From Pseudomonas protegens (lineage in GTDB: Bacteria > Pseudomonadota > Gammaproteobacteria > Pseudomonadales > Pseudomonadaceae), in contig NZ_CP060201.1 in the NCBI RefSeq assembly GCF_013407925.2, forward strand, positions 3,162,001-3,226,000: a stretch of DNA of 64,000 nucleotides, read 5' to 3'. Shown piece after piece: positions 26,977-37,723 of this stretch. How positions within the stretch are numbered: the stretch's first letter is position 1; each line of letters begins with the position of its first letter. Under the pieces are notes generated by a model. It did not search any database. It had not been told where the DNA came from and was given only the letters and a program-made list of their open reading frames with translations. Position numbers and translations under genes: made by a program.

Positions 26977-27068
26977 GATCCAAAGCTCCCTTGCTGCGGC
27001 GCGCACGAAGGTGCGCTGAAGCCGCCGCCGCGTATTCGACCACAGGTGCGTGTGCGCCGCACAGAAGC

Positions 27069-27120
27069 TTTCGCCGGCAAGCCGACTCCCACCAACCGCA
27101 GCAGGAGCCGGCTTGCCGGC
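27069..27120. repeat. REP pair in inverted orientation
   Basis: Two REP cores facing each other: TTCGCCGGCAAGCCGACTCC and GCAGGAGCCGGCTTGCCGGC, separated by about 10 bases. Located between the osmC stop and the DUF1161 gene, both on the minus strand. Confidence 0.8.
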
Positions 27121-27127
27121 ACAACCA

Positions 27128-27559
27128 TCAACCCAGCAGCGTCGCTTCCAGGCTGATCTTGGCGTTGAGCACCTTGGACACCGGACACCCTTCCTTGGCC
27201 TTGTTGCTCAGCTCCGTGAACTGCTGCTGGCTGGCGCCGGGGATCTTCGCCTTGAGGATCAGGTGCACCGCGGTGATGGCGAAGCCGCCGTCGACCTGAT
27301 CCAGGGTCACTTCGGCCTGGGTGTCGATGCTGTCGGCCTTGAGCCCGGCCTCGCCGAGAATCATCGAGAAGGCCATGGAGAAGCACCCCGCATGGGCGGC
27401 ACCGATCAACTCTTCCGGATTGGTGCCCTTGCCTCCTTCGAAACGGGCCTTGAAGCCGTAGGGCGCCTCGCGCAAGACCCCGGTTTCGGTCGAGATCGAG
27501 CCGATGCCGGTTTTCAGATCACCTTCCCAATGAGCCGAGGCTTTCTTTTTGATACTCAT
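27128..27559 (-). CDS. osmC: OsmC-family peroxiredoxin
   Basis: Thiol-dependent peroxidase for organic hydroperoxides. 143 residues. Both catalytic cysteines are visible, in HAGCFSMAFS and in EGCPVSKVL. The N-terminal SIKKKASAHWEGDLKTGIGS matches OsmC rather than Ohr. ATG at 27559 with AGGAG at good spacing; the longer frame has no ribosome site. Osmotic and stationary-phase induction is usual in this family. Confidence 0.9.
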   Translation of the reverse strand: MSIKKKASAHWEGDLKTGIGSISTETGVLREAPYGFKARFEGGKGTNPEELIGAAHAGCFSMAFSMILGEAGLKADSIDTQAEVTLDQVDGGFAITAVHLILKAKIPGASQQQFTELSNKAKEGCPVSKVLNAKISLEATLLG

Positions 27560-27800
27560 CTCTTTCTCCTCAAGAACCGATGCGAATGCTCGCACCACGT
27601 TGGTTTCTGTTGCCTAAGGGTTCTGAGGATAGATCTGATGGCAAAGTTCAGCCGGTGTGCAGCGAGGCTCTTTATCCGACAAATTCACTCTGGCTATTGA
27701 ATCTCGGGTATATGCCCACATTGCATAGGTCTGACTTACAGACTTCGGCAGGTTTTGGCTCATGACAAAGGCCTGCGCACCCTCAAGGAGAAGCAGGCTC

Positions 27801-28802
27801 ATGCAACCACTGTCCGCTGTTAAATACTCGACCCTCGACCTGGTGCCCGTGCGTGAAGACGGCAGCCCGGCGCAGTCCCTGCGCAATTCCCTGAACCTGG
27901 CGCAACATGTGGAAAAGCTCGGCTACACGCGCTTCTGGGTCGCCGAACACCACAACATGGACGGCATCGCCAGCTCCGCCACCTCGGTCCTGATCGGCTA
28001 TCTGGCCGGCGGGACGTCGACGATTCGCGTCGGTTCCGGCGGGGTCATGCTGCCCAACCATGCGCCGCTGGTAATCGCCGAACAGTTCGGCACCCTGGAA
28101 AGCCTGTACCCGGGGCGCATCGACCTCGGCCTGGGTCGCGCACCGGGCTCCGACCAGATGACCGCCCGCGCCCTGCGCCGCGAACGCTCCGGCAGTGCTG
28201 ACGATTTCCCTGAAGACGTTGCCGAACTGATGGCCTACCTCGGCCCGCGTACCCCGGAGCAACGGGTGATCGCCATGCCGGGCAGCGGCACCAACGTACC
28301 GGTGTGGCTGTTGGGCTCCAGCCTGTTCAGTGCGCAATTGGCCGGGGAACGGGGTTTGCCTTACGCCTTCGCCTCACATTTCGCACCGCGCTATCTGCAT
28401 GAGGCGATTCGCGTCTATCGCAATCACTTCAAACCTTCGGCGGTGCTCGACAAGCCCTACGTGATGCTGGGGGTGCCACTGGTGGCGGCCGATAGCGATG
28501 AACAGGCCAACTACCTGGCAACCTCGGTGTACCAGCGGATCCTCGCGCTGATGCGTGGCCAGAGCCTGGTGCAGCGCAAGCCGGTCAATAGCATGGACGG
28601 CCTGTGGCTGCCCCACGAGAAGGAAGCGGTGTCGAGTTTCCTTGGCCTGGCGATGATCGGCAGCCCGGCGAAAATCCGCGCCAAGCTGGAAGTCCTGATC
28701 GAACAGACCGGCGCCGATGAGCTGATCTTCACCTGCGATCTGTACGAGCACGCCGACCGGCTGCACTCCTACGAGCTGCTGTCACAGGTGATGCAAGGCT
28801 GA
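27801..28802 (+). CDS. LLM-class flavin-dependent oxidoreductase
   Basis: Luciferase-like monooxygenase fold, 333 residues, close to the YhbW/MsnO8 group. Markers are [41 protein letters not shown] and [12 protein letters not shown]. The ATG at 27801 has AAGGAG upstream, while the longer open frame lacks one. Substrate unknown. It ends in a strong bidirectional terminator shared with the convergent DUF1161 gene. Confidence 0.88.
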   Translation: MQPLSAVKYSTLDLVPVREDGSPAQSLRNSLNLAQHVEKLGYTRFWVAEHHNMDGIASSATSVLIGYLAGGTSTIRVGSGGVMLPNHAPLVIAEQFGTLESLYPGRIDLGLGRAPGSDQMTARALRRERSGSADDFPEDVAELMAYLGPRTPEQRVIAMPGSGTNVPVWLLGSSLFSAQLAGERGLPYAFASHFAPRYLHEAIRVYRNHFKPSAVLDKPYVMLGVPLVAADSDEQANYLATSVYQRILALMRGQSLVQRKPVNSMDGLWLPHEKEAVSSFLGLAMIGSPAKIRAKLEVLIEQTGADELIFTCDLYEHADRLHSYELLSQVMQG

Positions 28803-28810
28803 ACGCCAGG

Positions 28811-28848
28811 CATGAAAAAGCCGACGCCCTGGCGTCGGCTTTTTCATG
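28811..28848. terminator. Bidirectional intrinsic terminator
   Basis: Two 18-base arms (28811-28828 and 28831-28848) are exact complements: the GC-rich stem AAGCCGACGCC pairs with its partner and is flanked by runs of A and T on both sides. It serves the convergent LLM oxidoreductase and DUF1161 genes. Confidence 0.92.
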
Positions 28849-28863
28849 AACATCTACAGGGGC

Positions 28864-29088
28864 TTAACCGCGCTTGTAGACGATTTCCTTGGTGCCCGCT
28901 TCGCAGGTGCCAACCACTTTGCCATCCGCCGCCGCGCCTTTGTCGACCACTTCCAGCGAATAATGCTTGGCGCCCTTGGCGTCGATCTTCGCGGCGATCT
29001 CGCTTTTCAGCTCCTCGCACGGCTTGCCGGCGGCAAGGGCTGTTCCCGCAAGACTCAACAAAGCAGCTGCTAATACTAGTTTTTTCAT
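28864..29088 (-). CDS. DUF1161 secreted protein, copy 2
   Basis: 74 residues with a signal peptide (MKKLVLAAALLSLAGTALAA). The mature part shares the layout of copy 1: KPCEELKSEIAAKIDAKG, then VVGTCEAGTKEIVYKRG. The ATG at 29088 has AGGGA at 9-nt spacing; an ATG nine bases upstream overlaps that site. Function unknown. Confidence 0.85.
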   Translation of the reverse strand: MKKLVLAAALLSLAGTALAAGKPCEELKSEIAAKIDAKGAKHYSLEVVDKGAAADGKVVGTCEAGTKEIVYKRG

Positions 29089-29222
29089 CGGTCGCATTCC
29101 CTGGTCGGATCAAAAGAGGCGGCGTTGATGCCAGCCTGACAGAGGCTCAAGACAGTTGTAGCGCTTTGCCATTTCCTATGGCACTCGGCCAGCGCACAAG
29201 TTCCAGAGCCTAGCTCAAGCTT

Positions 29223-29438
29223 TTAACTATTGGCAATCCGGAAGCCGACCTTGAGGGTGACCTGGAAATGCGCGGCCTTGCCGTCCTTGATATGACCCCG
29301 GGTTTCGGTCACTTCGAACCACTCCAGGTGCTTGATGCTCTTGTGCGCTTCGGCCAGCGCGTTGTTGATCGCCTCTTCGATGCTGTTCGGCGACGAACCC
29401 ACCAGTTCGACTTTCTTGTAGGTGTGATGATCAGTCAT
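29223..29438 (-). CDS. Dodecin (flavin-storage protein)
   Basis: 71-residue dodecin-family protein ([20 protein letters not shown]...). The conserved Trp in [12 protein letters not shown] is the flavin-stacking residue; the protein forms a 12-mer that stores or buffers flavins. AAGGAG lies before the ATG at 29438. Alone between DUF1161 copy 2 and the divergent ElaB-type gene. Confidence 0.92.
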   Translation of the reverse strand: MTDHHTYKKVELVGSSPNSIEEAINNALAEAHKSIKHLEWFEVTETRGHIKDGKAAHFQVTLKVGFRIANS

Positions 29439-29595
29439 GGCGCTCTCCTTTTTAGCTGTGAAATACAGCCTAGCAGTGATTTTTCTTATTACTTGGGGCG
29501 CCATTGCTCACGGCTAGTTCAGATTTTCTGCACTTTCTGAACAGGCCGCAGTCGGAACCTACAGAGTCCGTTCACTACCCTGCAGGAGAGCCGAC

Positions 29596-29922
29596 ATGGC
29601 CAACACCTCGTTACGCAAAGCCTCACTGGAAAGTATGGAAGCCGAGATCGAAAGCCTGCTCAAATCCCTGGAAAGCCTCAAGGACGATGCAACCGACGAA
29701 TCGCGCAAGACCCTCAAGGCCCTCAAGAGCAACGCCGAGAACGCGCTCAAGCATTCCCGCAGCCTGATCAGCGATGCCTATGAAGAAGTCAAAGTGAAAA
29801 CCCGGGAAACCGGAATCGCCACCCGCGACTACGCCCAGGAACACCCGTGGGCCACCGCCGGCGTGGCGGTCGGCGCCATCGGCCTGCTGGCCGCCTACCT
29901 GCTGTGCAAGCGCGGCAACTAA
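29596..29922 (+). CDS. ElaB/YqjD/DUF883-family membrane-anchored protein
   Basis: 108 residues: a long charged N-terminal helix ([20 protein letters not shown]...) and one C-terminal membrane segment after [22 protein letters not shown]. The family includes inner-membrane proteins that bind ribosomes in stationary phase. CAGGAG precedes the ATG. The last four bases overlap the convergent trpI. Confidence 0.9.
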   Translation: MANTSLRKASLESMEAEIESLLKSLESLKDDATDESRKTLKALKSNAENALKHSRSLISDAYEEVKVKTRETGIATRDYAQEHPWATAGVAVGAIGLLAAYLLCKRGN

Positions 29923-30812
29923 GCCGGCTGGCGCAGTTCGTTTTTCAACCACTGCGCCAACTGCCGGGCGCGCCCATCCGCGGCGCGCTTGGGTAACCAC
30001 AGCGCCAGTTGCCCCGGGGTGTCGGAAAACCCCCACGGGGCAACCAGCCTGCCCGCCAGCAAGTCCTCGGCCACCAGCGGCTCCGGAGCAATCGCCACCC
30101 CAAGCCCGGCCACTGCCGCTTCCAGCAAGTAATACAGATGCTCGAAACCCTGCCCGTACTTCAGCGAATCGGCGGCGATGCCGTTGTGCCGCGCCCAGCT
30201 GGGCCAGGCCTGGGGACGCGAGGTGGTATGCAGCAGCGGCTCTGCACCAAGGGCCGTGGCCGGCGCCGTGCGCAGGCGCGGGTAACCGGCATAACGCGGG
30301 CTGAGCACCGGCCCGATGCGTTCGCAGGCCAGTTCATAGACCTGCATGTCCGCCGGCCACGGCGGCTCGGCAAACACCAGCAGGGCATCCAGCCCCGGGC
30401 GGCGGGGGTCCAGGTCCCCTTCACCGGCGGAAAGGTGCAGGCGCAGGTCCGGCAGGTCGGCGTTCAGGCGCCCCAGGCGCGGAATCAGCCAGCGCGCCAG
30501 CAGGCTGCCGGAGCAGCCGAGGACGAACGGCGCGTCGGCGCTGCCACGGGTCAGCTCGGCGCAAACGTCCCGCAGGCGCTCGAAGGCCTCGCTGCTGGCA
30601 TCGCGCAGACGAATCCCGGCATCTGTGAGTTTAATGCCACGTCCATCCTTGACGAACAGGCTCAGGCCCAGGTGTTGTTCCAGCACTTTCAACTGCCGGC
30701 TCACCGCGCCATGGGTCACGTGCAGTTGTTCGGCAGCCTGGCTGACACTGTTGAGCCGGGCAGTGGCTTCGAAGGCCCGCAGGGCATTCAGGGGGGGCAG
30801 GTCGCGGCTCAT
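29919..30812 (-). CDS. trpI: LysR-type activator of trpBA
   Basis: 297-residue LysR regulator. The N-terminal helix-turn-helix spans about residues 20-45 ([20 protein letters not shown]). It is divergent from trpB, the classic pseudomonad arrangement in which TrpI bound to indoleglycerol phosphate activates trpBA and represses itself. The GcvA/TrpI/AmpR-type N-terminus ([20 protein letters not shown]) agrees. Confidence 0.95.
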   Translation of the reverse strand: MSRDLPPLNALRAFEATARLNSVSQAAEQLHVTHGAVSRQLKVLEQHLGLSLFVKDGRGIKLTDAGIRLRDASSEAFERLRDVCAELTRGSADAPFVLGCSGSLLARWLIPRLGRLNADLPDLRLHLSAGEGDLDPRRPGLDALLVFAEPPWPADMQVYELACERIGPVLSPRYAGYPRLRTAPATALGAEPLLHTTSRPQAWPSWARHNGIAADSLKYGQGFEHLYYLLEAAVAGLGVAIAPEPLVAEDLLAGRLVAPWGFSDTPGQLALWLPKRAADGRARQLAQWLKNELRQPA

Positions 30813-32162
<1,350 letters not shown>

Positions 32163-32163
<1 letters not shown>

Positions 32164-32975
32164 TGAGCCGCCTGCACACCCGCTTTGCCAAGCTCAAGGA
32201 ACAGAACCGCGCGGCCCTGGTGACCTTCGTCACCGCCGGTGACCCGAACTACGACACTTCCCTGCAAATCCTCAAGGGCCTGCCCGCGGCGGGCGCCGAT
32301 GTGATCGAACTGGGCATGCCCTTCACCGATCCGATGGCCGACGGCCCGGCGATCCAACTGGCCAACATCCGCGCCCTGGGCGCCAAGCAGAACCTGGCGA
32401 AAACCCTGCAGATGGTCCGCGAGTTCCGCGAAGGCAACAACGAAACCCCGCTGGTGCTGATGGGCTACTACAACCCGATCCACCACTACGGTGTGGCGCG
32501 CTTCATCGCCGACGCCAAGGCCTCCGGGGTGGACGGGCTGATCGTGGTGGACATGCCGCCGGAACATAACAGCGAGCTGTGCGACCCGGCCCAGGCCGCC
32601 GGCATCGATTTCATCCGTCTGACCACGCCAACGACCGACGATGCGCGCCTGCCGAAGGTCCTCGACGGCAGTTCCGGCTTTGTCTACTACGTCTCGGTGG
32701 CCGGGGTCACCGGTGCCGGCGCCGCCACCCTGGAGCACGTGGAAGAGGCCGTGGCCCGCCTGCGTCGCCACACCGAGCTGCCGATCAGCATCGGCTTCGG
32801 CATCCGCACCCCAGAGCAGGCCGCCGCCATCGCCCGTCTGGCAGACGGCGTGGTAGTGGGCTCGGCGCTGATCGACCACATCGCCAGTGCCGAGTCTTCC
32901 GAGCAAGCGGTGGACGGTGTCCTGAGCCTGTGCGCGGCCCTGGCCGAGGGCGTGCGTCAAGCCCGGGTCAGCTGA
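32163..32975 (+). CDS. trpA: Tryptophan synthase alpha subunit
   Basis: Cleaves indole-3-glycerol phosphate to indole, which is channelled to TrpB. 270 residues, TIM barrel. Catalytic Glu49 and Asp60 are seen in [16 protein letters not shown], and the phosphate loop in [12 protein letters not shown]. Translationally coupled to trpB and followed by a terminator. Confidence 0.98.
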
Positions 32976-33037
32976 GGGTAAAGTTCCTGATACAGAGGAA
33001 TTCGCGCCTCTGGATGCACACTAAACTGACAAGACCG

Positions 33038-33071
33038 AGGGTTTCAGAGCCTGTGTTCTGAAACCCTTTTT
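33038..33071 (+). terminator. Intrinsic terminator after trpBA
   Basis: 11-bp stem (33038-33048 with 33057-33067, AGGGTTTCAGA and complement), 8-nt loop, then TTTTG. It lies 62 bases after the trpA stop. Confidence 0.88.
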
Positions 33072-33097
33072 GCTGTTTGTGCTGCGAGGAATGCCTG

Positions 33098-33553
33098 ATG
33101 AAAATGCCCAAACGTCTGATTGCCGGTGCCGTGGTGCTGATGCTCGGCGCCAGCCCGTTGCTCCACGTGATGGCCGACGAACGCGGCGACCATGGCCGCT
33201 GGGATGATCGCGCAGGTCCACAGCAGGGCCATTGGGACAATCGAGGCAATGAACACCGCGGCCCGGACAACGACCGGCGCGGCGGGCCACCGCGGGATTT
33301 CGGCCCGATACGCCAGACCATCCACGACAATCGCGGCTACTTCGTGCGGGGCGCGCCGCCACCGCCCGGCATCCGCCTGGTGCGCGGCCAACCCTTGCCC
33401 CGCGGTTACTACGGCGAACGCCTGGATGGACGCGCCCTGTCGCGCCTGCCGGTCTACCCGGGCTATGAATGGCGACGCATGGGCGGCGACATCTTCCTGA
33501 TGGCCGTGGGCACCGGCATCGTCTACGAGATCCTCGACGGCGTGCTCTACTGA
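33098..33553 (+). CDS. RcnB/CigR-family periplasmic protein
   Basis: 151 residues: an N-terminal signal or anchor segment (about 5-25), then a His/Arg/Asp/Gly-rich region (GDHGRWDDRAG, GHWDNRGNEHRGPDNDRRGG), then the RcnB-type domain ending in FLMAVGTGIVYEILDGVLY. Such proteins act in metal homeostasis or repress virulence (CigR). GCGAGGA stands 7 nt before the ATG at 33098. It lies just after the trpBA terminator. Confidence 0.82.
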   Translation: MKMPKRLIAGAVVLMLGASPLLHVMADERGDHGRWDDRAGPQQGHWDNRGNEHRGPDNDRRGGPPRDFGPIRQTIHDNRGYFVRGAPPPPGIRLVRGQPLPRGYYGERLDGRALSRLPVYPGYEWRRMGGDIFLMAVGTGIVYEILDGVLY

Positions 33554-33611
33554 TCGTTTTTCAACCAGCCGACTCCCCACAGGAGCCGGCTGCCCAGCCA
33601 AGCGCCCCCCC

Positions 33612-33938
33612 TCAGAACCCCGTCAGATCCAGCGGCCGCATGGCCCCCATCCAGATCGCATGCTCGGTGTGATCCAGCAAGTCGTCCCCGGTATCAGGGT
33701 GCAGGAACACCACCAGCCCCTGACGATTGAGGGCCAGCCACGGCACCACCTGGGCAAACACCTCTGGCGCGAACGCCAGCTGGCAGCTCCAGTCCGGGTG
33801 CGGCCCAACCGGCCGTTCGTGAACCCGGCCCATTTTCAGCTCGAACAACTGCGCCGCCTGTTCGCACAAGGCCCGGGCACGGTCGAGGGTGTTGGCGTCA
33901 AAGTAGACATGGGCGTGATAGCCCTTGATCCGTTGCAT
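33612..33938 (-). CDS. DOPA 4,5-dioxygenase-family protein
   Basis: 108 residues. The family motifs are present: YHAHVYFD at the start, then HPDWSCQLAF and the C-terminal HPDTGDDLLDHTEHAIWMG, whose histidines should bind metal. Fungal members cleave DOPA; the bacterial substrate is not established. It may be controlled by the LysR gene next to it, which is also on the minus strand. Confidence 0.85.
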   Translation of the reverse strand: MQRIKGYHAHVYFDANTLDRARALCEQAAQLFELKMGRVHERPVGPHPDWSCQLAFAPEVFAQVVPWLALNRQGLVVFLHPDTGDDLLDHTEHAIWMGAMRPLDLTGF

Positions 33939-34042
33939 GCAAAGCCTCGTGATAACGACGAGCCCTCAAGGCTCGCCACAGATGCAGAGCACCTGCCGTG
34001 GAAAAAACACCGGCCCCATGAAAACACCGATTGCCGGCCGGC

Positions 34043-35041
34043 TCAAAGCGCTTGCGCCAGCGTCGCCGCCACCTCCAGCAGTTGCTGGCGCAGCCAGAGA
34101 TGGGCCGGGTCGGCACTGTTGCGCCCGTGCCAGATCGCCAGCAGCGATGAGGGTTCGACCGCCAGCGGCAGCGCCCGCCGGCACAGGCCGAAGCGCTGCT
34201 CGAAGGCCCGGGCCAAGGGCTGCGGCACAATCGCCACCAGGCGCGACTGCTCCAGCAACTGCGGCAGCACCAGGGCATGGGGCAGGGTGACCTTGTACCG
34301 GGGACGCCGACCAATCGCCGCCAGCGCCTGCTCCAGGCGCTGGCGATCGAACATCTCCGACTGCCGGGCAATACCGCGCTCAAGAATGTAGCCGTTGACC
34401 GCGCCTTCCTCCTGCCCGCCCACCGACAGCGTGATCAACGGCTGGTCCGCCAGGGCTTCAAGCGTCAGTGCGGGCAGCTCGAGCAGGGGATGCTCGGGGC
34501 ACATCAGCAACACATCCTGCTGCCGCCAGAGACAGGCGCTGTGCACCCGCTGCGGCAACTCGGCAAACACCCCGACAGCCAGATCGATACGCCCAACATC
34601 GATCTGCTCGGCCAGGTCCAGGCGGGTCGCCGGGCGCACCACCAGATCCACCCCCGGAGCCACCTGGGCCAGGCGCCGCAGCAACGGCGCCAGCAGCACC
34701 GAACTCAGGTAGTCATTGGCTGCCAGGGTGAAGGTCCGCGTCGCGCTGGCAGGGTCGAAAGGCTCCACGCCGACCGTGTGTTGAATGGTCAGCAGCGCCT
34801 CGCGCAGCGGGCCGGCAATCGCCTCGGCCCGGGCCGACGGCTGCATGCCCTTGGCGGTGCGGATGAACAACTCGTCCTGCAGGGACTCACGCAGCCGGGT
34901 CAGGGCATGGCTGACCGCCGATTGGCTCAGGTGCAGGCGCTTGCTGGCCAGCAGGATGCTGCGGTCCTCATAGACCGCATCGAAAACCCGCAGCAGGTTG
35001 AGGTCGATACGCGGAACGCGGGGCACTTGGTCACGGAGCAT
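34043..35041 (-). CDS. LysR-family regulator
   Basis: 332 residues. The winged helix at the N-terminus (RIDLNLLRVFDAVYEDRSI, then LSQSAVSHALTRLRESL) is of the NodD/LeuO-like branch. The ligand domain fills the rest. Target unknown: it lies 104 bases upstream of the DOPA-dioxygenase-like gene on the same strand and is divergent from the UbiA-like gene across a 228-base gap, so either is a candidate. Confidence 0.88.
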   Translation of the reverse strand: MLRDQVPRVPRIDLNLLRVFDAVYEDRSILLASKRLHLSQSAVSHALTRLRESLQDELFIRTAKGMQPSARAEAIAGPLREALLTIQHTVGVEPFDPASATRTFTLAANDYLSSVLLAPLLRRLAQVAPGVDLVVRPATRLDLAEQIDVGRIDLAVGVFAELPQRVHSACLWRQQDVLLMCPEHPLLELPALTLEALADQPLITLSVGGQEEGAVNGYILERGIARQSEMFDRQRLEQALAAIGRRPRYKVTLPHALVLPQLLEQSRLVAIVPQPLARAFEQRFGLCRRALPLAVEPSSLLAIWHGRNSADPAHLWLRQQLLEVAATLAQAL

Positions 35042-35269
35042 ATTGCAGATCCTGCAGGAGGCTATTGCGGATTGTTCCCTTGCCCCAAGGGGCGGGGGCG
35101 GGCAACTTTAGCGCATCCAACCAGCCAGCAGATCGCACTGAAAATCAAACCGTGCGATCACGGCAGCGGCTTGCCCGACGTTCGGCGACCGCCAGCGGCC
35201 CGGGTGTTTTTTCAACACCTGCAAGCGCTTGGTTGCGATCAACCCCGTATTCACATTCAGGGACCGAAA

Positions 35270-36178
35270 ATGCCCGCAAGCCGCGACCTCAATGACATCC
35301 GCGCCCATGACTGGGTGGCGACCCGCCTGCCGCGATCCTGGCAGGCCTACGCCCGCCTGATGCGCCTGGACCGGCCCATCGGCACCTGGCTGACCCTGCT
35401 GCCGGCCCTGGCCGCGTTGATCCTCTGCGCCGGGCGTATTCCGCAGGTCGGCACGGTGCTGGTGTTCGCCCTCGGCGCCCTGCTGATGCGCAGTGCCGGC
35501 TGCTGCATCAACGACATCCTCGACCGGCGCTTCGACGCCCAGGTCAGCCGGACCCGCCAGCGACCCCTGGCCAACGGTTCACTGAGCCTGAATCAGGCCC
35601 TGGCTTGCCTGGTCGTACTCTTGCTGCTGGCGGCCGCATTACTGCTATTGCTGCAACCGGCGACGGTGCTGCTGGCCCTGTGCTGCGTGCCCCTGACCCT
35701 GGTCTATCCGCTGTTCAAGCGCTTCACCCACTGGCCCCAGGCGTTTCTCGGCGCGGTGTTCAACTGGGGCGTGCTCATGGCCAGTGTGGAAACCACCGGC
35801 AGCCTGCAACCCAGTGCGCTGGCGCTGTGGCTGGGCTGCCTGTTCTGGCAGTTGGGCTATGACACGCTCTATGCCTACAGCGACCGTGAGGACGACCTGA
35901 AAATGGGCCTGCGCTCCACCGCGACGCTGTTCGCCGCACGGGGCAAGAACTGGATCGCCGGGTTCTACGCCATGACCGTGCTGTGCTGGTGCGGCGCGGG
36001 CCTGCTGGCCGGTGCCAACCCGGGCTTTTTCATCGTGCTGCTGCCGATCGCCTTGTCCCTGGCCTACCAGCTCAGCCTGTTCAGTCCGGACCACCCGGAG
36101 CCCTGCAACGACCTGTTTCGCAGCAACTTCCACGTCGGCGTGCTGCTACTGGCCGGCGCCTCGGTGGCCATCGTTTAA
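35270..36178 (+). CDS. UbiA-type 4-hydroxybenzoate polyprenyltransferase
   Basis: 302-residue membrane enzyme with about eight helices. The two prenyl-diphosphate Asp motifs are intact: INDILDRRFD and YAYSDREDDLKMG. The KRFTHWPQAFLGAVFNWG segment is very close to true UbiA (COQ2). In Pseudomonas the housekeeping ubiA normally sits beside ubiC elsewhere, so this may be a second copy. The start is the ATG at 35270; the open frame extends far upstream only by chance. I leave the symbol blank for that reason. Confidence 0.85.
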   Translation: MPASRDLNDIRAHDWVATRLPRSWQAYARLMRLDRPIGTWLTLLPALAALILCAGRIPQVGTVLVFALGALLMRSAGCCINDILDRRFDAQVSRTRQRPLANGSLSLNQALACLVVLLLLAAALLLLLQPATVLLALCCVPLTLVYPLFKRFTHWPQAFLGAVFNWGVLMASVETTGSLQPSALALWLGCLFWQLGYDTLYAYSDREDDLKMGLRSTATLFAARGKNWIAGFYAMTVLCWCGAGLLAGANPGFFIVLLPIALSLAYQLSLFSPDHPEPCNDLFRSNFHVGVLLLAGASVAIV

Positions 36179-36231
36179 CCGCTGAACACTCAGCAATCCG
36201 CAACACTCCCAACCACACAAGGACTTGTCAT

Positions 36232-36693
36232 ATGCCTGCCCGCTCAATCGCATCACCACTCTCGGCACCGGAACAATGGGCCGCCCTGTTCCTGCGCCTG
36301 GCCCTGGGCGCCATGTACATCGCCCACGCCCTGTTCAAAATCCTGGTCCTGGGCTGGCCGGGCACCCTCAAGCTGTTCGGCGCCACCGGCATGCCCGAGT
36401 GGATGACCTACCCGGCGGTGTGCGCCGAGCTGGTGGGGGGCTTGTTGCTGATACTCGGGGTCGGCGTGCGCTGGATCGCCCTGGGGCTGCTGCCGATGCT
36501 GCTGGGGGCCATTGTCTTCGTCCACGGCGCCCACGGCTGGATCTACACCAGCCCCGGCGGCGGCTGGGAATACCTGGCCTTCCTGGCGGTGGTGTCGGTG
36601 TCGCTGGTGTGCCTGGGCAACGGCGCACTGTCCCTGTTGAGTCTGTTCAAGGCTCCGCCTACAAGGCAATGGACGGCAACGACAGCCCCTTGA
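36232..36693 (+). CDS. DoxX-family membrane protein
   Basis: 153 residues with four hydrophobic segments in the DoxX pattern (FLRLALGAMYIAHALFKI near the start, AELVGGLLLILGVGVRW in the middle). AAGGA precedes the ATG at 36232. 53 bases after the UbiA-like gene, so probably co-transcribed. Its 3' end overlaps the convergent LysR gene by 35 nt. Function unknown; family members are often redox-linked. Confidence 0.85.
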   Translation: MPARSIASPLSAPEQWAALFLRLALGAMYIAHALFKILVLGWPGTLKLFGATGMPEWMTYPAVCAELVGGLLLILGVGVRWIALGLLPMLLGAIVFVHGAHGWIYTSPGGGWEYLAFLAVVSVSLVCLGNGALSLLSLFKAPPTRQWTATTAP

Positions 36694-37609
36694 GGGATTG
36701 GGCGCTGCCGGCCTGCTCACTCATCAGCCAGTCGACGAAACGCTGGATCAACGGGCCACGGCGCTTACGCTGGGGCAGCACCACGTAGTAGCCGTAGCGG
36801 GAGATCAGGGTCTCGGCGATGGGCCGGCAAAGCAGGCCCTGCTCCAGCAGGTTGTCCACCAGGTGACGCCAGCCGATGGCCACGCCCTGGCCGCCGATGG
36901 CCGCCTGGATCAGCAAGGTGTAGTTGTCGAAACGCAATTGCCCGGGGGCCGGGGCGCTGGCCAGGCCCAGCTCGCGAAACACCCCGCTCCAGTCGAACCA
37001 ATGGCTGCTGTTCTCGCCCCGCAGGTGCAGCAGTGGCAACTCCGGCAGGCAATGCACAGACAAGGGCGCGGCGCGCTCCTTGAGCAGCAGCGGGCTGCAC
37101 ACCGGAAACACTTCCTCGCTAAACAGCCAGCGGCTTTCGCCATGCTTGAAACGCCCATCGCCGAACAGCACCGCCACGTCGATATCGCTGCGCAGCATGC
37201 TGTGGCTGCGTTCACTGGTCACCAGGCTGACGTCCACCTGGGGGTTGGCCTCATGAAAGCGATGCAGGCGCGGCATCAGCCAATAGGCGGCGAAGGCGAA
37301 GTCCGTGGCCACCTGCAGCACCTCGTGCTGATGCTGCTGGGCCAGGGCGGAGAGGCCGGCATCGATGCTCTGCAGGCCGGCCTGCACCTGTTCCAGCAAC
37401 AAGGCGCCGGATTCGGTCAGTTCGATACCGCGGTAGATCCGATCGAACAGCCGCACATTCAACCGCTCCTCCAGCCGTTTGATCTGCTGGCTGATGGCCG
37501 GCTGGGTGGTCCCCAGCTCCACAGCCGCGGCGGTGAAGCTGCGCAAACGGGCCGCTGCTTCAAACACCCGGAGCAGGTCCAGGGACAGGTCGCCAAGGGC
37601 TTCATACAT
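36659..37609 (-). CDS. LysR regulator of choline sulfate use
   Basis: 316 residues with an N-terminal helix-turn-helix (FTAAAVELGTTQPAISQQIK). It is divergent from betC with 114 bases between the starts, and its sequence fits the choline-sulfate-utilisation regulator family found beside betC in pseudomonads. It probably activates betC and the binding-protein gene in response to choline sulfate or choline. Confidence 0.88.
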   Translation of the reverse strand: MYEALGDLSLDLLRVFEAAARLRSFTAAAVELGTTQPAISQQIKRLEERLNVRLFDRIYRGIELTESGALLLEQVQAGLQSIDAGLSALAQQHQHEVLQVATDFAFAAYWLMPRLHRFHEANPQVDVSLVTSERSHSMLRSDIDVAVLFGDGRFKHGESRWLFSEEVFPVCSPLLLKERAAPLSVHCLPELPLLHLRGENSSHWFDWSGVFRELGLASAPAPGQLRFDNYTLLIQAAIGGQGVAIGWRHLVDNLLEQGLLCRPIAETLISRYGYYVVLPQRKRRGPLIQRFVDWLMSEQAGSAQSLKGLSLPSIAL

Positions 37610-37723
37610 AAGCTGTACTTATCCTAGTCATTGCCGTGTATGGGCTTTACCGCCAAAGACATGGAATCCATGCTCAATCGCAGCACTTTCGCATAACCAT
37701 CGACTATGGAATGCCGCGAATCC

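Noticed and set aside
36181..36231. Possible operator between the UbiA-like and DoxX genes
   Set aside because: Only 53 bases with a ribosome site; no palindrome or promoter pair seen.
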